A DNA stretch of 30,463 nucleotides from JBIQLO01 sp044464175 (GTDB lineage: Bacteria; Planctomycetota; Phycisphaerae; Tepidisphaerales; Tepidisphaeraceae). Position numbers and translations under genes: made by a program. Below the pieces are notes generated by a model that saw nothing but the letters and a program-made list of their open reading frames with translations, made no database searches and was not told the origin of the DNA. Positions 7,138-15,900 of this stretch are shown here, one piece after another; within the stretch, counting starts at the first letter, position 1, and each line of letters starts with the position of its first letter. The stretch covers positions 1-30,463 of the forward strand of contig JBIQLO010000019.1 of assembly GCA_044464175.1 (NCBI GenBank), in the 5' to 3' direction.

Positions 7138-8786
7138 GCGCAGCCAACCCGGCCGCCTCGGCGGCGGATGCCCACATTCCCCGTCCCGCCTCCGCCTCGC
7201 AGGATGTGCCGGAGCAGGTGACGCCTGCGCAGCTGGCGGCGGCGTGGAAGCCGACCTACAACCCCTGGCTGATCACGCTGGCGGTCATGCTGGCGACGTT
7301 CATGGAGGTGCTGGACACCTCCATCGCCAACGTCTGCCTGCCGCACATCGCCGGCAGCCTCTCGGCCACCATCGACGAGTCCACCTGGGTGCTGACCAGC
7401 TATCTGGTCTCCAACGCGATCATCCTGCCGGCCAGCGGATGGCTGAGCAATTATTTTGGACGCAAGCGGTTTCTAATCACCTGCATCATCGTCTTCACGG
7501 CCGCCTCGGCCATGTGCGGCATGGCCGAGAGCCTGGGTTTTCTGGTGCTGGCGCGCATCCTGCAGGGGGCGGGCGGCGGGGCGCTGCAGCCGATTGCCCA
7601 GTCGATCATGCTGGAGAGCTTCCCGCCGAAAAAGCGCGGCATGGCGATGGCGGCCTTCGGCATGGGGGTGGTGCTCGCCCCGATCATCGGGCCCACGCTG
7701 GGGGGGTGGATCACCGACAACTATTCCTGGCGCTGGTGCTTCTACATCAACCTGCCGGTGGGACTGCTGGCGGTGCTGCTGACGCAGGCGTTCATTGAGG
7801 ACCCGCCCTACATCCGCCGCAACAAGGGGGCGAAGATCGACTATGTGGGCTTTGGGCTGCTGGCGCTGTGGCTGGCGACGCTCCAGGTGCTTTTGGACAA
7901 GGGGCAGAATGAGGACTGGTTCGCCAGCTCGCTCATCACCTCGCTGGCGGTGGTGTCCACGATCGCCTTCGTGATCTTCATCCTGTGGGAGCTGCACGTG
8001 GAACACCCGATCGTGGACCTGCGCGTGCTGCTCAACCGCAACTTCACCGTCGGCATCCTTTTGATCTTTGCGGTGGGGATTGTTTTGTACGGCACAATCG
8101 CGCTGCTGCCGCTGTTTTTGCAGACGCTGATGGGGTATCCGGCCGTCCAGTCGGGGCTGGCGCTGAGCCCGCGCGGATTCGGCTCCATGTTCGCCATGAT
8201 TGTCGTCGGGCGCATTTTCGGGCTGATCGACTCGCGGTGGATGATCGCCGGCGGGTTTGCCATCCTGGGCCTGTCCGCCTTCATGTTCGGCGGGTTTAAC
8301 CTGAACATCAGCATGAGTTCCGTGATCTGGCCCAACATCATCAACGGGGCGGCCACGGGGTTGATCTTCGTCCCGCTCACGACGGTCTGCATGGGCACCC
8401 TGCCCAACGAGCAGATGGGCAACGCCGCGGGCTTGTACAACCTCATGCGCAACCTGGGCGGGGGTTTCGGCATCGCCGTCTGCACCACGCTGTTGGCCCG
8501 CAGCTCGCAGATTCATCAGGCCGCCATGGCCCGCCACCTGACCCCCTTCGATCCCGCCTTCCGGGAGCACCTGCATGCCCTCAGCGGCGCGCTGAGCGGG
8601 CAGATGGGATCGGTCGCGGCCCATCAAGGCGCGTTGGCGATGATCTACAATGAACTGGTGCTGCAGGCGAACCTCTGGTCGTACGTGAGCGTCTTCCGGC
8701 TGCTGGGGATTCTCTGCCTGCTGTGCATCCCGGCGGCATTTCTCTTCCAGCGCGTCACCGGCAAGGCGGCGGCGGGGGCGCATTGA
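7134..8786 (+). CDS. emrB: EmrB/QacA-type MFS multidrug transporter (DHA2, 14 TM)
   Basis: 550 residues, the length expected for 14-helix DHA2 drug:proton antiporters. After a cytoplasmic tail of about 45 residues, helix 1 contains VLDTSIANVCLPHIAGSLSA, the family's L-D-x-[TS]-I-x-N-V-x-L-P motif. The loop between helices 2 and 3 has GWLSNYFGRKR (the MFS motif A region), and helix 5 has GPTLGGWITDNYSWRW, typical of drug exporters. The protein would sit in the inner membrane and export hydrophobic compounds using the proton gradient, with the adaptor encoded immediately upstream (4-bp overlap). The substrate cannot be predicted. It ends tail-to-tail with a minus-strand membrane-protein gene 66 bp away. 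Confidence 0.94.
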   Translation: MSAANPAASAADAHIPRPASASQDVPEQVTPAQLAAAWKPTYNPWLITLAVMLATFMEVLDTSIANVCLPHIAGSLSATIDESTWVLTSYLVSNAIILPASGWLSNYFGRKRFLITCIIVFTAASAMCGMAESLGFLVLARILQGAGGGALQPIAQSIMLESFPPKKRGMAMAAFGMGVVLAPIIGPTLGGWITDNYSWRWCFYINLPVGLLAVLLTQAFIEDPPYIRRNKGAKIDYVGFGLLALWLATLQVLLDKGQNEDWFASSLITSLAVVSTIAFVIFILWELHVEHPIVDLRVLLNRNFTVGILLIFAVGIVLYGTIALLPLFLQTLMGYPAVQSGLALSPRGFGSMFAMIVVGRIFGLIDSRWMIAGGFAILGLSAFMFGGFNLNISMSSVIWPNIINGAATGLIFVPLTTVCMGTLPNEQMGNAAGLYNLMRNLGGGFGIAVCTTLLARSSQIHQAAMARHLTPFDPAFREHLHALSGALSGQMGSVAAHQGALAMIYNELVLQANLWSYVSVFRLLGILCLLCIPAAFLFQRVTGKAAAGAH

Positions 8787-8824
8787 GCGGAGCGGCGCTC
8801 CTTCATTTTTGGCCGTGAGGTTGT

Positions 8825-8839
8825 CCCATCTGTGGCTAA
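8825..8839. repeat. 15-nt dispersed motif CCCATCTGTGGCTAA, copy 1
   Basis: The identical 15-mer recurs at 30121-30135, also in an intergenic region. The second copy is embedded in several degenerate ATCTGTG units. Confidence 0.45.
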
Positions 8840-8852
8840 GCAGTCCGGACGC

Positions 8853-9476
8853 TCACTCCGGCGGGGTGATGCGCTGCAGGTTCGCAATCCAGGCGGGGGT
8901 TTGGGCGACGTAGCGCCTTATGTGGGATTGGCGGGAGAAGTAGTACCACGCCATCCATCCCTGACCCACCACGGCAACGAGGGCGACGGTGGCATAGACG
9001 ACGACCATGATGAGCCGGGTTAAATCCTGCACCGACTGAAGCATCGGCCCCAGATTCGCCCCCGCGCCGGCCGCCAGGACTTCCGGCGGCAGGGGGGCAT
9101 CCCCGGCGTGCATCAGCTTCCAGAGGGCATAAAGCACCAGCATGCCCCCCAGCGCCAACTGGTTCCACCCCAGCATCCGGGCGGCCGGGGCATCCAGCGC
9201 CGCCAGCCGTCGGGCTCCGGCGAACTGCATCCAGGCGACGACGGCCATGCCGATCCCCAGCAGCAGTCCGGGCGGGTCGGACAGGCTGAACAATATCGTC
9301 AGGGCTGCAAAGATGCCGATGGACCATCCCTGAAAGCGCGCCGATCGCACCGCCCGTCGCACTTTTTTGCCGCGCTGCCGGGCCTGGATCCATTCCTGAT
9401 GTTGCTGGGGACTCAGCGGTTCCGATGCGGTGATCGGCGGGGGAGTGGGCGCGGGAAGGGGCGTGCCGCCATCCAT
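8853..9476 (-). CDS. Four-helix membrane protein, function unknown
   Basis: 207 residues. A Pro-rich N-terminus and a basic stretch (ARQRGKKVRRAVRSARFQ) precede four hydrophobic segments: GIFAALTILFSLSDPPGLLL, LLGIGMAVVAWMQFAG, a third near NQLALGGMLVLYALWKLM, and VVVYATVALVAVVGQGWMAW. A short tail ends in RITPPE. I do not recognise a family; a similar arrangement is common among uncharacterised envelope proteins. The only upstream ATG candidate is 9476, which lacks a good ribosome site, so the start is uncertain. It is divergent from the SYLF lipoprotein gene. Confidence 0.65.
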   Translation of the reverse strand: MDGGTPLPAPTPPPITASEPLSPQQHQEWIQARQRGKKVRRAVRSARFQGWSIGIFAALTILFSLSDPPGLLLGIGMAVVAWMQFAGARRLAALDAPAARMLGWNQLALGGMLVLYALWKLMHAGDAPLPPEVLAAGAGANLGPMLQSVQDLTRLIMVVVYATVALVAVVGQGWMAWYYFSRQSHIRRYVAQTPAWIANLQRITPPE

Positions 9477-9628
9477 AGAGGAATTATCGGTGAAACGGGA
9501 AAAGAAGCCATCACGTTATTTTCCCCATTGGCGCGGTGAAGCGCCGGGGGCTATGTTCAACGGCAGAGTCGGATGGGATGCCCTCCGGTGGGTGGCCCAT
9601 GCCGAATGTCTTCTTCAGGAGGTTCACC

Positions 9629-10243
9629 ATGAAACGCTCTCTCGGATTCGGCCTGGCCCTGCTGGGCCTCACCCTTTTCGCCGGCTGCGCCACCTCGCCC
9701 AAGGGCAAGGAAGCCAAGGCGGATCTGCACCGCGACGTGCAGAACACCCTCAAGGATTATGAAAGCAAGGATCCCGGCATGCAGCAGTTCCTGAACAATG
9801 CCTACGCCTACGCGGTCTTCCCGTCGGTCGGCAAGGGCGGCGTCATTGTCGGCGGCGCCTACGGGCGCGGCGAACTGTACGAGCAGGGCAAGCTGGTCGG
9901 CTATGTCGAGCTTTCCCAGGCATCGGTCGGACTGCAACTGGGCGGCCAGACCTTCTCGGAAATCATCGCCTTTGAGAATGCCGCCGCGGTCAACAATCTG
10001 AAGGAAGGGAAGCTGAACTTCTCGGCCAATGCCTCGGCGGTGCTCCTCAAGGCCGGCGCTTCGGCCGCCGCCAATTACCGCGAAGGCGTGGCCGTCTTCA
10101 CCAACCCCAACGGCGGGGCGATGTTTGAAGCCTCCATCGGCGGGCAGAAATTCGAGTACCAGGACCTCAATACCGCCAAGCAGATCGATCAGAGCAGCGG
10201 CGGCAACAACAACAATTCAAACATGAACAATGACAATATGTGA
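9629..10243 (+). CDS. SYLF (Ysc84-like) lipid-binding lipoprotein
   Basis: 204 residues from the ATG at 9629, set by AGGAGG 6-7 nt upstream. An N-terminal lipoprotein signal peptide (LALLGLTLFAGC, Cys at about 20) is followed by a SYLF/Ysc84 domain: PSVGKGGVIVGGAYGRGELY, then VELSQASVGLQLGGQTFSEI and the Gly/Ala-rich strand pattern characteristic of this family of phosphoinositide or lipid binders. Bacterial members are exported lipoproteins of uncertain role. The C-terminus is an Asn-rich tail (GGNNNNSNMNNDNM) that looks disordered. An intrinsic terminator lies 30 bp after the stop. Confidence 0.87.
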   Translation: MKRSLGFGLALLGLTLFAGCATSPKGKEAKADLHRDVQNTLKDYESKDPGMQQFLNNAYAYAVFPSVGKGGVIVGGAYGRGELYEQGKLVGYVELSQASVGLQLGGQTFSEIIAFENAAAVNNLKEGKLNFSANASAVLLKAGASAAANYREGVAVFTNPNGGAMFEASIGGQKFEYQDLNTAKQIDQSSGGNNNNSNMNNDNM

Positions 10244-10273
10244 GGGTCCGGCGGTTCCTCGCAGGAACTTTTC

Positions 10274-10305
10274 GGCCGGCCGGTATTTACCGGCCGGCCT
10301 TTTTT
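10274..10305 (+). terminator. Strong intrinsic terminator after the SYLF gene
   Basis: GGCCGGCCGG (10274-10283) pairs with CCGGCCGGCC (10290-10299) across the 6-nt loop TATTTA, then six Ts (10300-10305). No T-run exists on the minus strand, so it would not stop scpB transcription. Confidence 0.92.
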
Positions 10306-10334
10306 GTTTCATTGATCTTGGCCGGAGGGCGCTC

Positions 10335-11036
10335 TTATTCGGCCGCTTGGGCCGGCCCGCTCGCCTTTTTCGCCTGCTCCGGATCGGGCAGGTCCTTGAG
10401 GGAATTGAGTCCGAACAGCTCCAGAAACCGCTTGGTCGTCCCGTAGAGGATCGGGCGTCCGGGCACTTCCGCCCGCCCGGCGATTTTCACCAGGTGCTTT
10501 TCCATCAGGTTCCGGATCGTCTCGCCGCACGCCACCCCTCGGATCGACTCCACATCCACCCGCAGGATCGGCTGCTTGTAGGCGATGATCGCCAGCGTCT
10601 CCAGCGCCGCCTTGCCCAGTTTGGAATCGGTTTCGCGCTGGTGCAGTTTGGTCAGGTAGGCCCCGTAGGCGGGCAGCGTCAGCAGTTGATAGCCGCCGGC
10701 CACCTGCTCGGCCCGGAAGGCCCGGCCGGTGGATTCATAGTCCCGGTTGAGCGCCTGAATCGCCCGGCGGATCGGGCGGGTGGTCGGCAGCTCCAACAGT
10801 TCCGCCAGCCGCCCGGCCGTCAGGGGATGCTGCGCCCCGAACAGCAGCGCCTCCAGCGCCCCCAGATTGACCTCGATGGATTCGGCCGCTTCGGCCGCTT
10901 CCTCGGGCGTGGCATCGCCCACCGCGCCATCCGGCGCTTCGGCCGCCGGGGGCGTGGGTTCCTCATTCGGCAGTGATTCTTCCTGGGACGACATCCGCTG
11001 GGTCATCTCCTCATCGCGAACCAGTCGCAGCACCAT
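10335..11036 (-). CDS. scpB: Segregation and condensation protein ScpB
   Basis: 233 residues. ScpB is the winged-helix (kite) subunit of the SMC-ScpA-ScpB complex that compacts and segregates the chromosome. Recognisable stretches are LGALEALLFGAQHPLTAGRL, then LGKAALETLAIIAYKQPILR and VESIRGVACGETIRNLMEK, which match the conserved second winged helix, and GRPILYGTTKRFLELFGLNS near the C-terminus. The first 55 residues are an acidic, Pro/Ala-rich extension. M1 (11036) and M11 are both possible starts. scpA is not adjacent in this window; the gene appears to stand alone. Confidence 0.95.
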   Translation of the reverse strand: MVLRLVRDEEMTQRMSSQEESLPNEEPTPPAAEAPDGAVGDATPEEAAEAAESIEVNLGALEALLFGAQHPLTAGRLAELLELPTTRPIRRAIQALNRDYESTGRAFRAEQVAGGYQLLTLPAYGAYLTKLHQRETDSKLGKAALETLAIIAYKQPILRVDVESIRGVACGETIRNLMEKHLVKIAGRAEVPGRPILYGTTKRFLELFGLNSLKDLPDPEQAKKASGPAQAAE

Positions 11037-11382
11037 CGAACGGCTCCGGTGGGAACCTTGTCGGCCGCTGGGCAGGTCCGCCCTGCAAAAACCCCGTTTC
11101 TCCGCGAGAAATTACCGGGCACGACGCTCAAAAGCAATCGGAACGGGGTGGGGAGGGCGTCAAAACGCCCTGGGCATTTGCAAAATCGGGCGCCGCAGGC
11201 TAGGGTATGGACATGCTGATGCGCCGCGCGGGCTACGGCTTTTGGTTTAGCTGGTATTTTACCGGCCCCACCCAATCCGCGTCCTGAAGCCGCATCGGCT
11301 GTTATCGTAAAGCAGACTATGAGCCTCGGGACAAGCGTTCCGGGGCTTTTTTCATTGTGTGTCGCGGATATTGGAGACAGCC
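11037..11382. other. Divergent intergenic region scpB-aroF
   Basis: About 346 bp without a convincing gene. It holds a small hairpin at 11154-11171 (AGGGCGT-CAAA-ACGCCCT), a possible plus-strand promoter TTGCAA-17 nt-TAGGGT around 11179-11207, and an intrinsic terminator at 11322-11352 that stands ahead of aroF (listed separately). Confidence 0.4.
11322..11352 (+). terminator. Intrinsic terminator upstream of aroF (attenuator candidate)
   Basis: agcctcggga (11322-11331) pairs with ttccggggct (11338-11347; two G-U pairs) followed by a T-run to 11352. No plus-strand protein gene lies upstream that it could end, since the previous one already has its own terminator at 10274. It ends only 30 bp before the aroF start codon, so it is more likely an attenuator or the end of a small RNA. 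Confidence 0.7.
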
Positions 11383-12405
11383 ATGATCGTCGTCATGAAG
11401 CCGGAATCGGATCAGGAACAAGTCAACCAGGTGGTTCAAATGGTGCGCGAAATGGGATTGACGGATCACGTCATTGTCGGAACCGAACGGACGGTGGTCG
11501 CGGTGATCGGCGATGAGCGGGGCAAGGACACGGCGCGCCTGGAAACCATCAAGGGAGTGGATCGGGTGATGCCCATCCTCGCCCCCTACAAGATGGCCTC
11601 GGTGGAGGCGCACCATGAGCGCACCGTCGTCGCCCTGGGCGGCGGGGCGGGTGGAACGGTCGGCGACAAAAAAATCGGCGTCATCGCCGGCCCGTGCAGC
11701 GTGGAGGACCGCCGGCAGCTGATTGACCTGGCCCACGCGCTGCGCGACGCCGGGGCAGTGGGGCTGCGCGGCGGGGCATTCAAGCCGCGCACCAATCCCT
11801 ACAGCTTCCAGGGGCTGGCCGAGGAGGGGCTGAAATACCTGGCCGAGGCGCGCGAACAGACCGGGCTGGCCGTCGTCACGGAAGTCATGAGCATCGAGCA
11901 GGTGGACTTGGTGTGTGACTATGCCGACGTCCTTCAGATCGGCGCCCGCAACATGCAGAACTTCAACCTGCTGACCAAGGTGGGCCAGCAGCGCAAACCA
12001 GTGCTCCTCAAACGCGGCATGAGCGCCACCCTGGAGGAATTCCTGCTGGCCGCGGAATACATCCTCTCCGGCGGCAATGCCCAGGTGATCCTCTGCGAAC
12101 GGGGCATCCGCACCTTCGAGGATTACGTCCGCAACACGCTCCCGCTGGCGATCGTTCCGGAACTGCACCAGCGCAGCCACCTGCCGGTCATGGTCGATCC
12201 CTCCCACGGCACCGGCAAGAGCCATCTGGTCCCGGCCATGTGCCGCGCGGCGGTGGCGGCCGGATGCGACGGGCTGATCCTGGAGGTCCATCCCGATCCC
12301 AAGCACGCCCTGACGGACGGCGCCCAGTCGATCACGCCGGCGCAGTTCGCCGAGATGATGGCCTCCATCCGTCGCATCGCCCAGGCGGTGGATCGGACCG
12401 CGTGA
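11383..12405 (+). CDS. aroF: 3-deoxy-7-phosphoheptulonate (DAHP) synthase
   Basis: 340 residues from the ATG at 11383 (GGAG 7-8 nt upstream). DAHP synthase condenses phosphoenolpyruvate with erythrose 4-phosphate, the first step of the shikimate pathway to aromatic amino acids. An N-terminal ferredoxin-like regulatory domain of about 70 residues (MIVVMKPESDQEQVNQVV) precedes the barrel, as in the Thermotoga-type enzymes. The barrel has IGVIAGPCSVE (from about residue 98), GAFKPRTNPYSFQG, LQIGARNMQNF, KPVLLKRG, LCERGIRTFE, VMVDPSHGTG and EVHPDPKHALTDGAQS, which include the metal- and substrate-binding residues. Feedback by Phe or Tyr through the N-terminal domain is known in relatives and not shown here. 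A terminator hairpin stands just upstream, and sufT follows 62 bp downstream. Confidence 0.96.
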   Translation: MIVVMKPESDQEQVNQVVQMVREMGLTDHVIVGTERTVVAVIGDERGKDTARLETIKGVDRVMPILAPYKMASVEAHHERTVVALGGGAGGTVGDKKIGVIAGPCSVEDRRQLIDLAHALRDAGAVGLRGGAFKPRTNPYSFQGLAEEGLKYLAEAREQTGLAVVTEVMSIEQVDLVCDYADVLQIGARNMQNFNLLTKVGQQRKPVLLKRGMSATLEEFLLAAEYILSGGNAQVILCERGIRTFEDYVRNTLPLAIVPELHQRSHLPVMVDPSHGTGKSHLVPAMCRAAVAAGCDGLILEVHPDPKHALTDGAQSITPAQFAEMMASIRRIAQAVDRTA

Positions 12406-12467
12406 TTGGGCCTACAATTGCCCTATGAGCGGGCGCCCAACCGAGGCCCGCAAGTGAGGATTTCGAC

Positions 12468-12863
12468 ATGAGCGATGAACCGCACAAACACCCCATCCAT
12501 ACCCAGCCGCATCCGGAGGCTTCTCCGGCCGACGCCGCCCCCGATGATGCCATCCGCAAAAAGCTGCTGGAGGGGAAGATCATCGAGACCATCCGCACCG
12601 TCTATGATCCGGAAATCCCGGTCAACATCTATGAGCTGGGGCTGATCTACAACATCGACATCGACGAGAAAAACGGTGTGGACATCCGCATGACGCTCAC
12701 CGCCCCCGGCTGCCCTGTGGCCGGCTCGCTGGTGGAGGAGGTTCAGAGCAAGGTGCAGGCCATTGACGAAGTCACCCGCGCCGATGTGGAGCTGGTCTGG
12801 GATCCGCCCTGGGGCAAGGAAATGATGTCCGAGGCCGCCATGCTGGATTTGGGGCTGATGTAA
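12468..12863 (+). CDS. sufT: SufT/MIP18-family (DUF59) iron-sulfur assembly factor
   Basis: 131 residues. After a His/Pro-rich N-terminal stretch of about 25 residues comes a DUF59 domain: IIETIRTVYDPEIPVNIYEL, GLIYNIDID, then MTLTAPGCPVAGSLVEEVQS with the conserved Cys, and VELVWDPPWGKEMMSEAA. The DPPW-containing pattern is characteristic of SufT, which helps mature Fe-S proteins; related PaaD and MIP18 proteins have the same core. GAGG stands 8 nt before the ATG. It lies 62 bp behind aroF on the same strand without an obvious terminator, so cotranscription is possible. No other suf genes are present in the window. Confidence 0.88.
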   Translation: MSDEPHKHPIHTQPHPEASPADAAPDDAIRKKLLEGKIIETIRTVYDPEIPVNIYELGLIYNIDIDEKNGVDIRMTLTAPGCPVAGSLVEEVQSKVQAIDEVTRADVELVWDPPWGKEMMSEAAMLDLGLM

Positions 12864-12882
12864 CTTGCGAATTTAACAGCAG

Positions 12883-12936
12883 AGCCGGGCACGAAGTCAG
12901 CGGGTTTGGGGCGGACCGCCGGCTTCGTGCCCGGCT
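12883..12936. terminator. Hairpin between convergent sufT and metH
   Basis: A perfect 14-bp stem, AGCCGGGCACGAAG (12883-12896) and CTTCGTGCCCGGCT (12923-12936), has a 26-nt loop and is followed by TCTTT on the plus strand. It stands between the two convergent stops and probably serves as their terminator, although the T-run is weak. Confidence 0.65.
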
Positions 12937-12952
12937 TCTTTGCGATGATCGA

Positions 12953-15900
12953 TCACACGTCAAAATACTTCGCCTGCGGGTGATGCACGACGATCGCGTC
13001 GGTGCTCTGCTCCGGCATGAGCATGAAGTTTTCGGTCAGTTCGATGCCGATGTCGCCGAAGCGCAGCAGTTCATTCGACTTGTCGCGCAAGTCCAGGTCG
13101 GGGCAGGCGGGGTAGCCGAAGGAATAGCGGCTGCCGCGATATCCCTGCCCGAACAGTTCGCGGATCGTCGGGGCATCTTCGCTGGCGAAGCCCAGCTCCT
13201 GGCGAATGCGCTTGTGCCACAGCTCGGCCAATCCCTCGGCGGATTCCACGCTGAGCCCGTGCCAGTAGAGATAATCCTGATACTGCCCATCCTTGCGAAG
13301 TTGCTCGGTCAACTGCGACGCCCTGGGCCCGATCGTCACCACCTGCAGCGCCAGCACGTCGAACTGCCCACTTTCAACCGACCGGAAGAAGTCGGCGATG
13401 CACAGGTTCCGCCGTCCCTCCTGGCGCGGGAACGAATACCGCAGCAGCTCCTGCGGCTTGCCGGTCGGTTCCAGCTTGCCCGTCTCAAATGCCTCGGGGT
13501 GATAGACAATGACATCCTGCCCCCGGCTCTGGACCGGGAAATAGCCATAGACCACCCTGGGCTGGAGAATTCCCTCGGCCTGGGCGCGTTTCTGCAAATC
13601 CAGGAAGACCGGGCGGGCCTGCTCCTCCAGCGAGCGCTGGAACTCCTCTTTCGAGAGTTTGCCCTGCTTGAAGCCCCACTGGCCCCGGAACAGCGCGCTC
13701 TCGTTCACATACGGGAAGACCGCGCTGATCGGCAGATCGTTCACCACGCGCCGGCCCCAGAAGGGCGGCACCGGCACCGGATTGTCCTTCGCGATGGGCT
13801 TGACATCCGACGCCGCCAGGCTCCTGGGCTTGACCGCGTTTTCGCGCAGCTTCTTTCGCTTTTCAGCGCGGTCCTTCTGCTCCTGGTAGATCTGTTCGAG
13901 TTTCCGCCCCGCGATGGCGTCCATCACGTGCAGCCCGTCGAAGGCATCGCGGCAGTAGAGCAGCTTGCCGGCGTACAGGTCGCTCAGCGTCTCTTCCGCG
14001 TAGTCGCGCGTCAGCGCCGCTCCGCCCAGCAGGACGGGCACCTTCACCCCCTGGTCGTTCATCACTTCCAGGTTTTCCTTCATTACCCCCACGCTCTTGA
14101 CCAGCAGCCCGCTCATCCCCACCGCGTCGGCCTTGTGTTCCTCGGCCGCCTTCAAAATCTCCGAAACCGGCTGCTTGATCCCCAGGTTGTAGACCGTGTA
14201 GCCGTTGTTGCTCAGGATGATGTCCACCAGGTTCTTGCCGATGTCGTGAACATCTCCCTTGACGGTGGCCAGCACGATTTTCCCCTTGCTCGAGCCTTCT
14301 ATCTTCTCCATGAACGGCTCCAGGTGCGCCACGGCCGCCTTCATCGTCTCGGCGCTCTGCAGCACGAAGGGGAGCTGCATCTGTCCGCTGCCGAACAGTT
14401 CGCCCACCACCTTCATTCCCTCCAGCAGAATGTCGTTGATGATCTGCAGCGGCGGGTGCGTCTTGAGCGCTTCATCCAGATGCTCGATGAGCTTGCGCTT
14501 CTCGCCGTCGATGATGTGCCGCTTGAGCTTCTCCTCCACGGGCAGGGACTCATCCTCGCTCGCCTCGGCCTTGGCCGCCTCCCCCTCCTCCGGAAAGAGG
14601 GAGATGAAGTGCGTCAGCGGATCGAATCCCTCCCGCCGCCGGTCATAGATCAAATCCAGCGCCGCGTTCCACTGCTCCTCCGGGATGCGGTTCTTCGGCA
14701 GGATTTTGCTGGCGTGGACGATCGCCCCGGTCAACCCCGCCTCGCACAGTTCATGCAGGAAGACGCTGTTGAGCACCACGCGCGGCGCGGGCTTGAGGCC
14801 GAAGCTGACGTTGCTCAATCCCACGACGGTGTGGCACCGGGGCAACTCCTGGGAAATCCGCCGCGTGCCCTCGATTGTCTCCAGGGCGTTGCGCCGATCC
14901 TCCTCGATGCCCGTGCTGATGGGCAGCACCAGCGGGTCGAACATCAAATCCTCATCCTTCAGCCCATACTTGTCCACCGCCAGGTCGCGGATGCGCCGGG
15001 CGATGGAGAGCTTGCGCTCCGCCGTCCGCGCCATGGCGTTCTGCTTGTCCTCGTCGATCGTTCCGGCCACGACGGCCGCCCCGTAGGTTCGGGCCAGGCC
15101 GCAAATCCGCTCGATGCGCTCCTCTCCATCTTCCAGGTTCATGGAGTTGAGGATGCACCGCCCGCCGGCCAGCTTCAGCGCGGCCTCCATCACCTCCGGG
15201 CTGGTCGAGTCAATCATCAGCGGGACGGGCAGCGAATTGACGTATCGCTGAATGACATTGTGCATGTCCTTCACCCCGTCGCGCCCCACGAAATCGACGC
15301 AGACATCCAGCACGTGCGCCCCGCCCTTGGCCTCATCCCGCGCCATGCCGACCAGGCCGTCCAGATCCTCTTCCTGCAGCAGGCGCTTGAACTGCCGGCT
15401 GCCGTTGGTGTTGGTCCGCTCGGCCACAATCAGATAGCTGGTCTCCTGGCGGATGTCGGTGGCCGAGATGAGGCTCGACACCTGCGGCCTGACCGTCACC
15501 TGCCGCGCCCTGACCGGGGCGCTGCCCACCGCCTCCACCACCGCCTGAATGTGCGCCGGCGTCGTCCCGCAGCAGCCGCCGACGATATTCACCCCGAAAT
15601 CCTCAACGAATTTCTTGATCCCCTTGGCGAAATCCTCCGGTTTCAGGGGAAAATGGGCGTGCCCATCCACCATCAGCGGCATCCCCGCATTCGGCAGCGC
15701 GCTGACCAGCCGGGGCCAGTTCTCCGAGATATACCGCACATGCTCGGTCAGCTCCGTCGGTCCGGTGGCGCAGTTGAGCCCCAGCACCTGCACCTGCTCA
15801 TACGGCAGGATCGACGCCACCAGCGCCGATGAATCCGTCCCCATCAACATGCTCTGCCCGGCGTTCAGGTCCATGGAGGCCTGCACGATAATCGGCACGT

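Noticed and set aside
7473..8783. A 436-codon minus-strand open frame
   Set aside because: Antisense to the EmrB-type transporter; its composition (Arg, Gln, His rich) is typical of a shadow frame.
11154..11171. Intrinsic terminator at the AGGGCGT-CAAA-ACGCCCT hairpin
   Set aside because: A 7-bp stem without a T-run on either strand; kept only as a minor structure in the intergenic description.
12980..15832. A 950-codon open frame on the plus strand
   Set aside because: It lies entirely antisense to metH, has no recognisable domain and is rich in His, Arg and Leu as expected for the complement of GC-rich coding sequence. metH is unambiguous.
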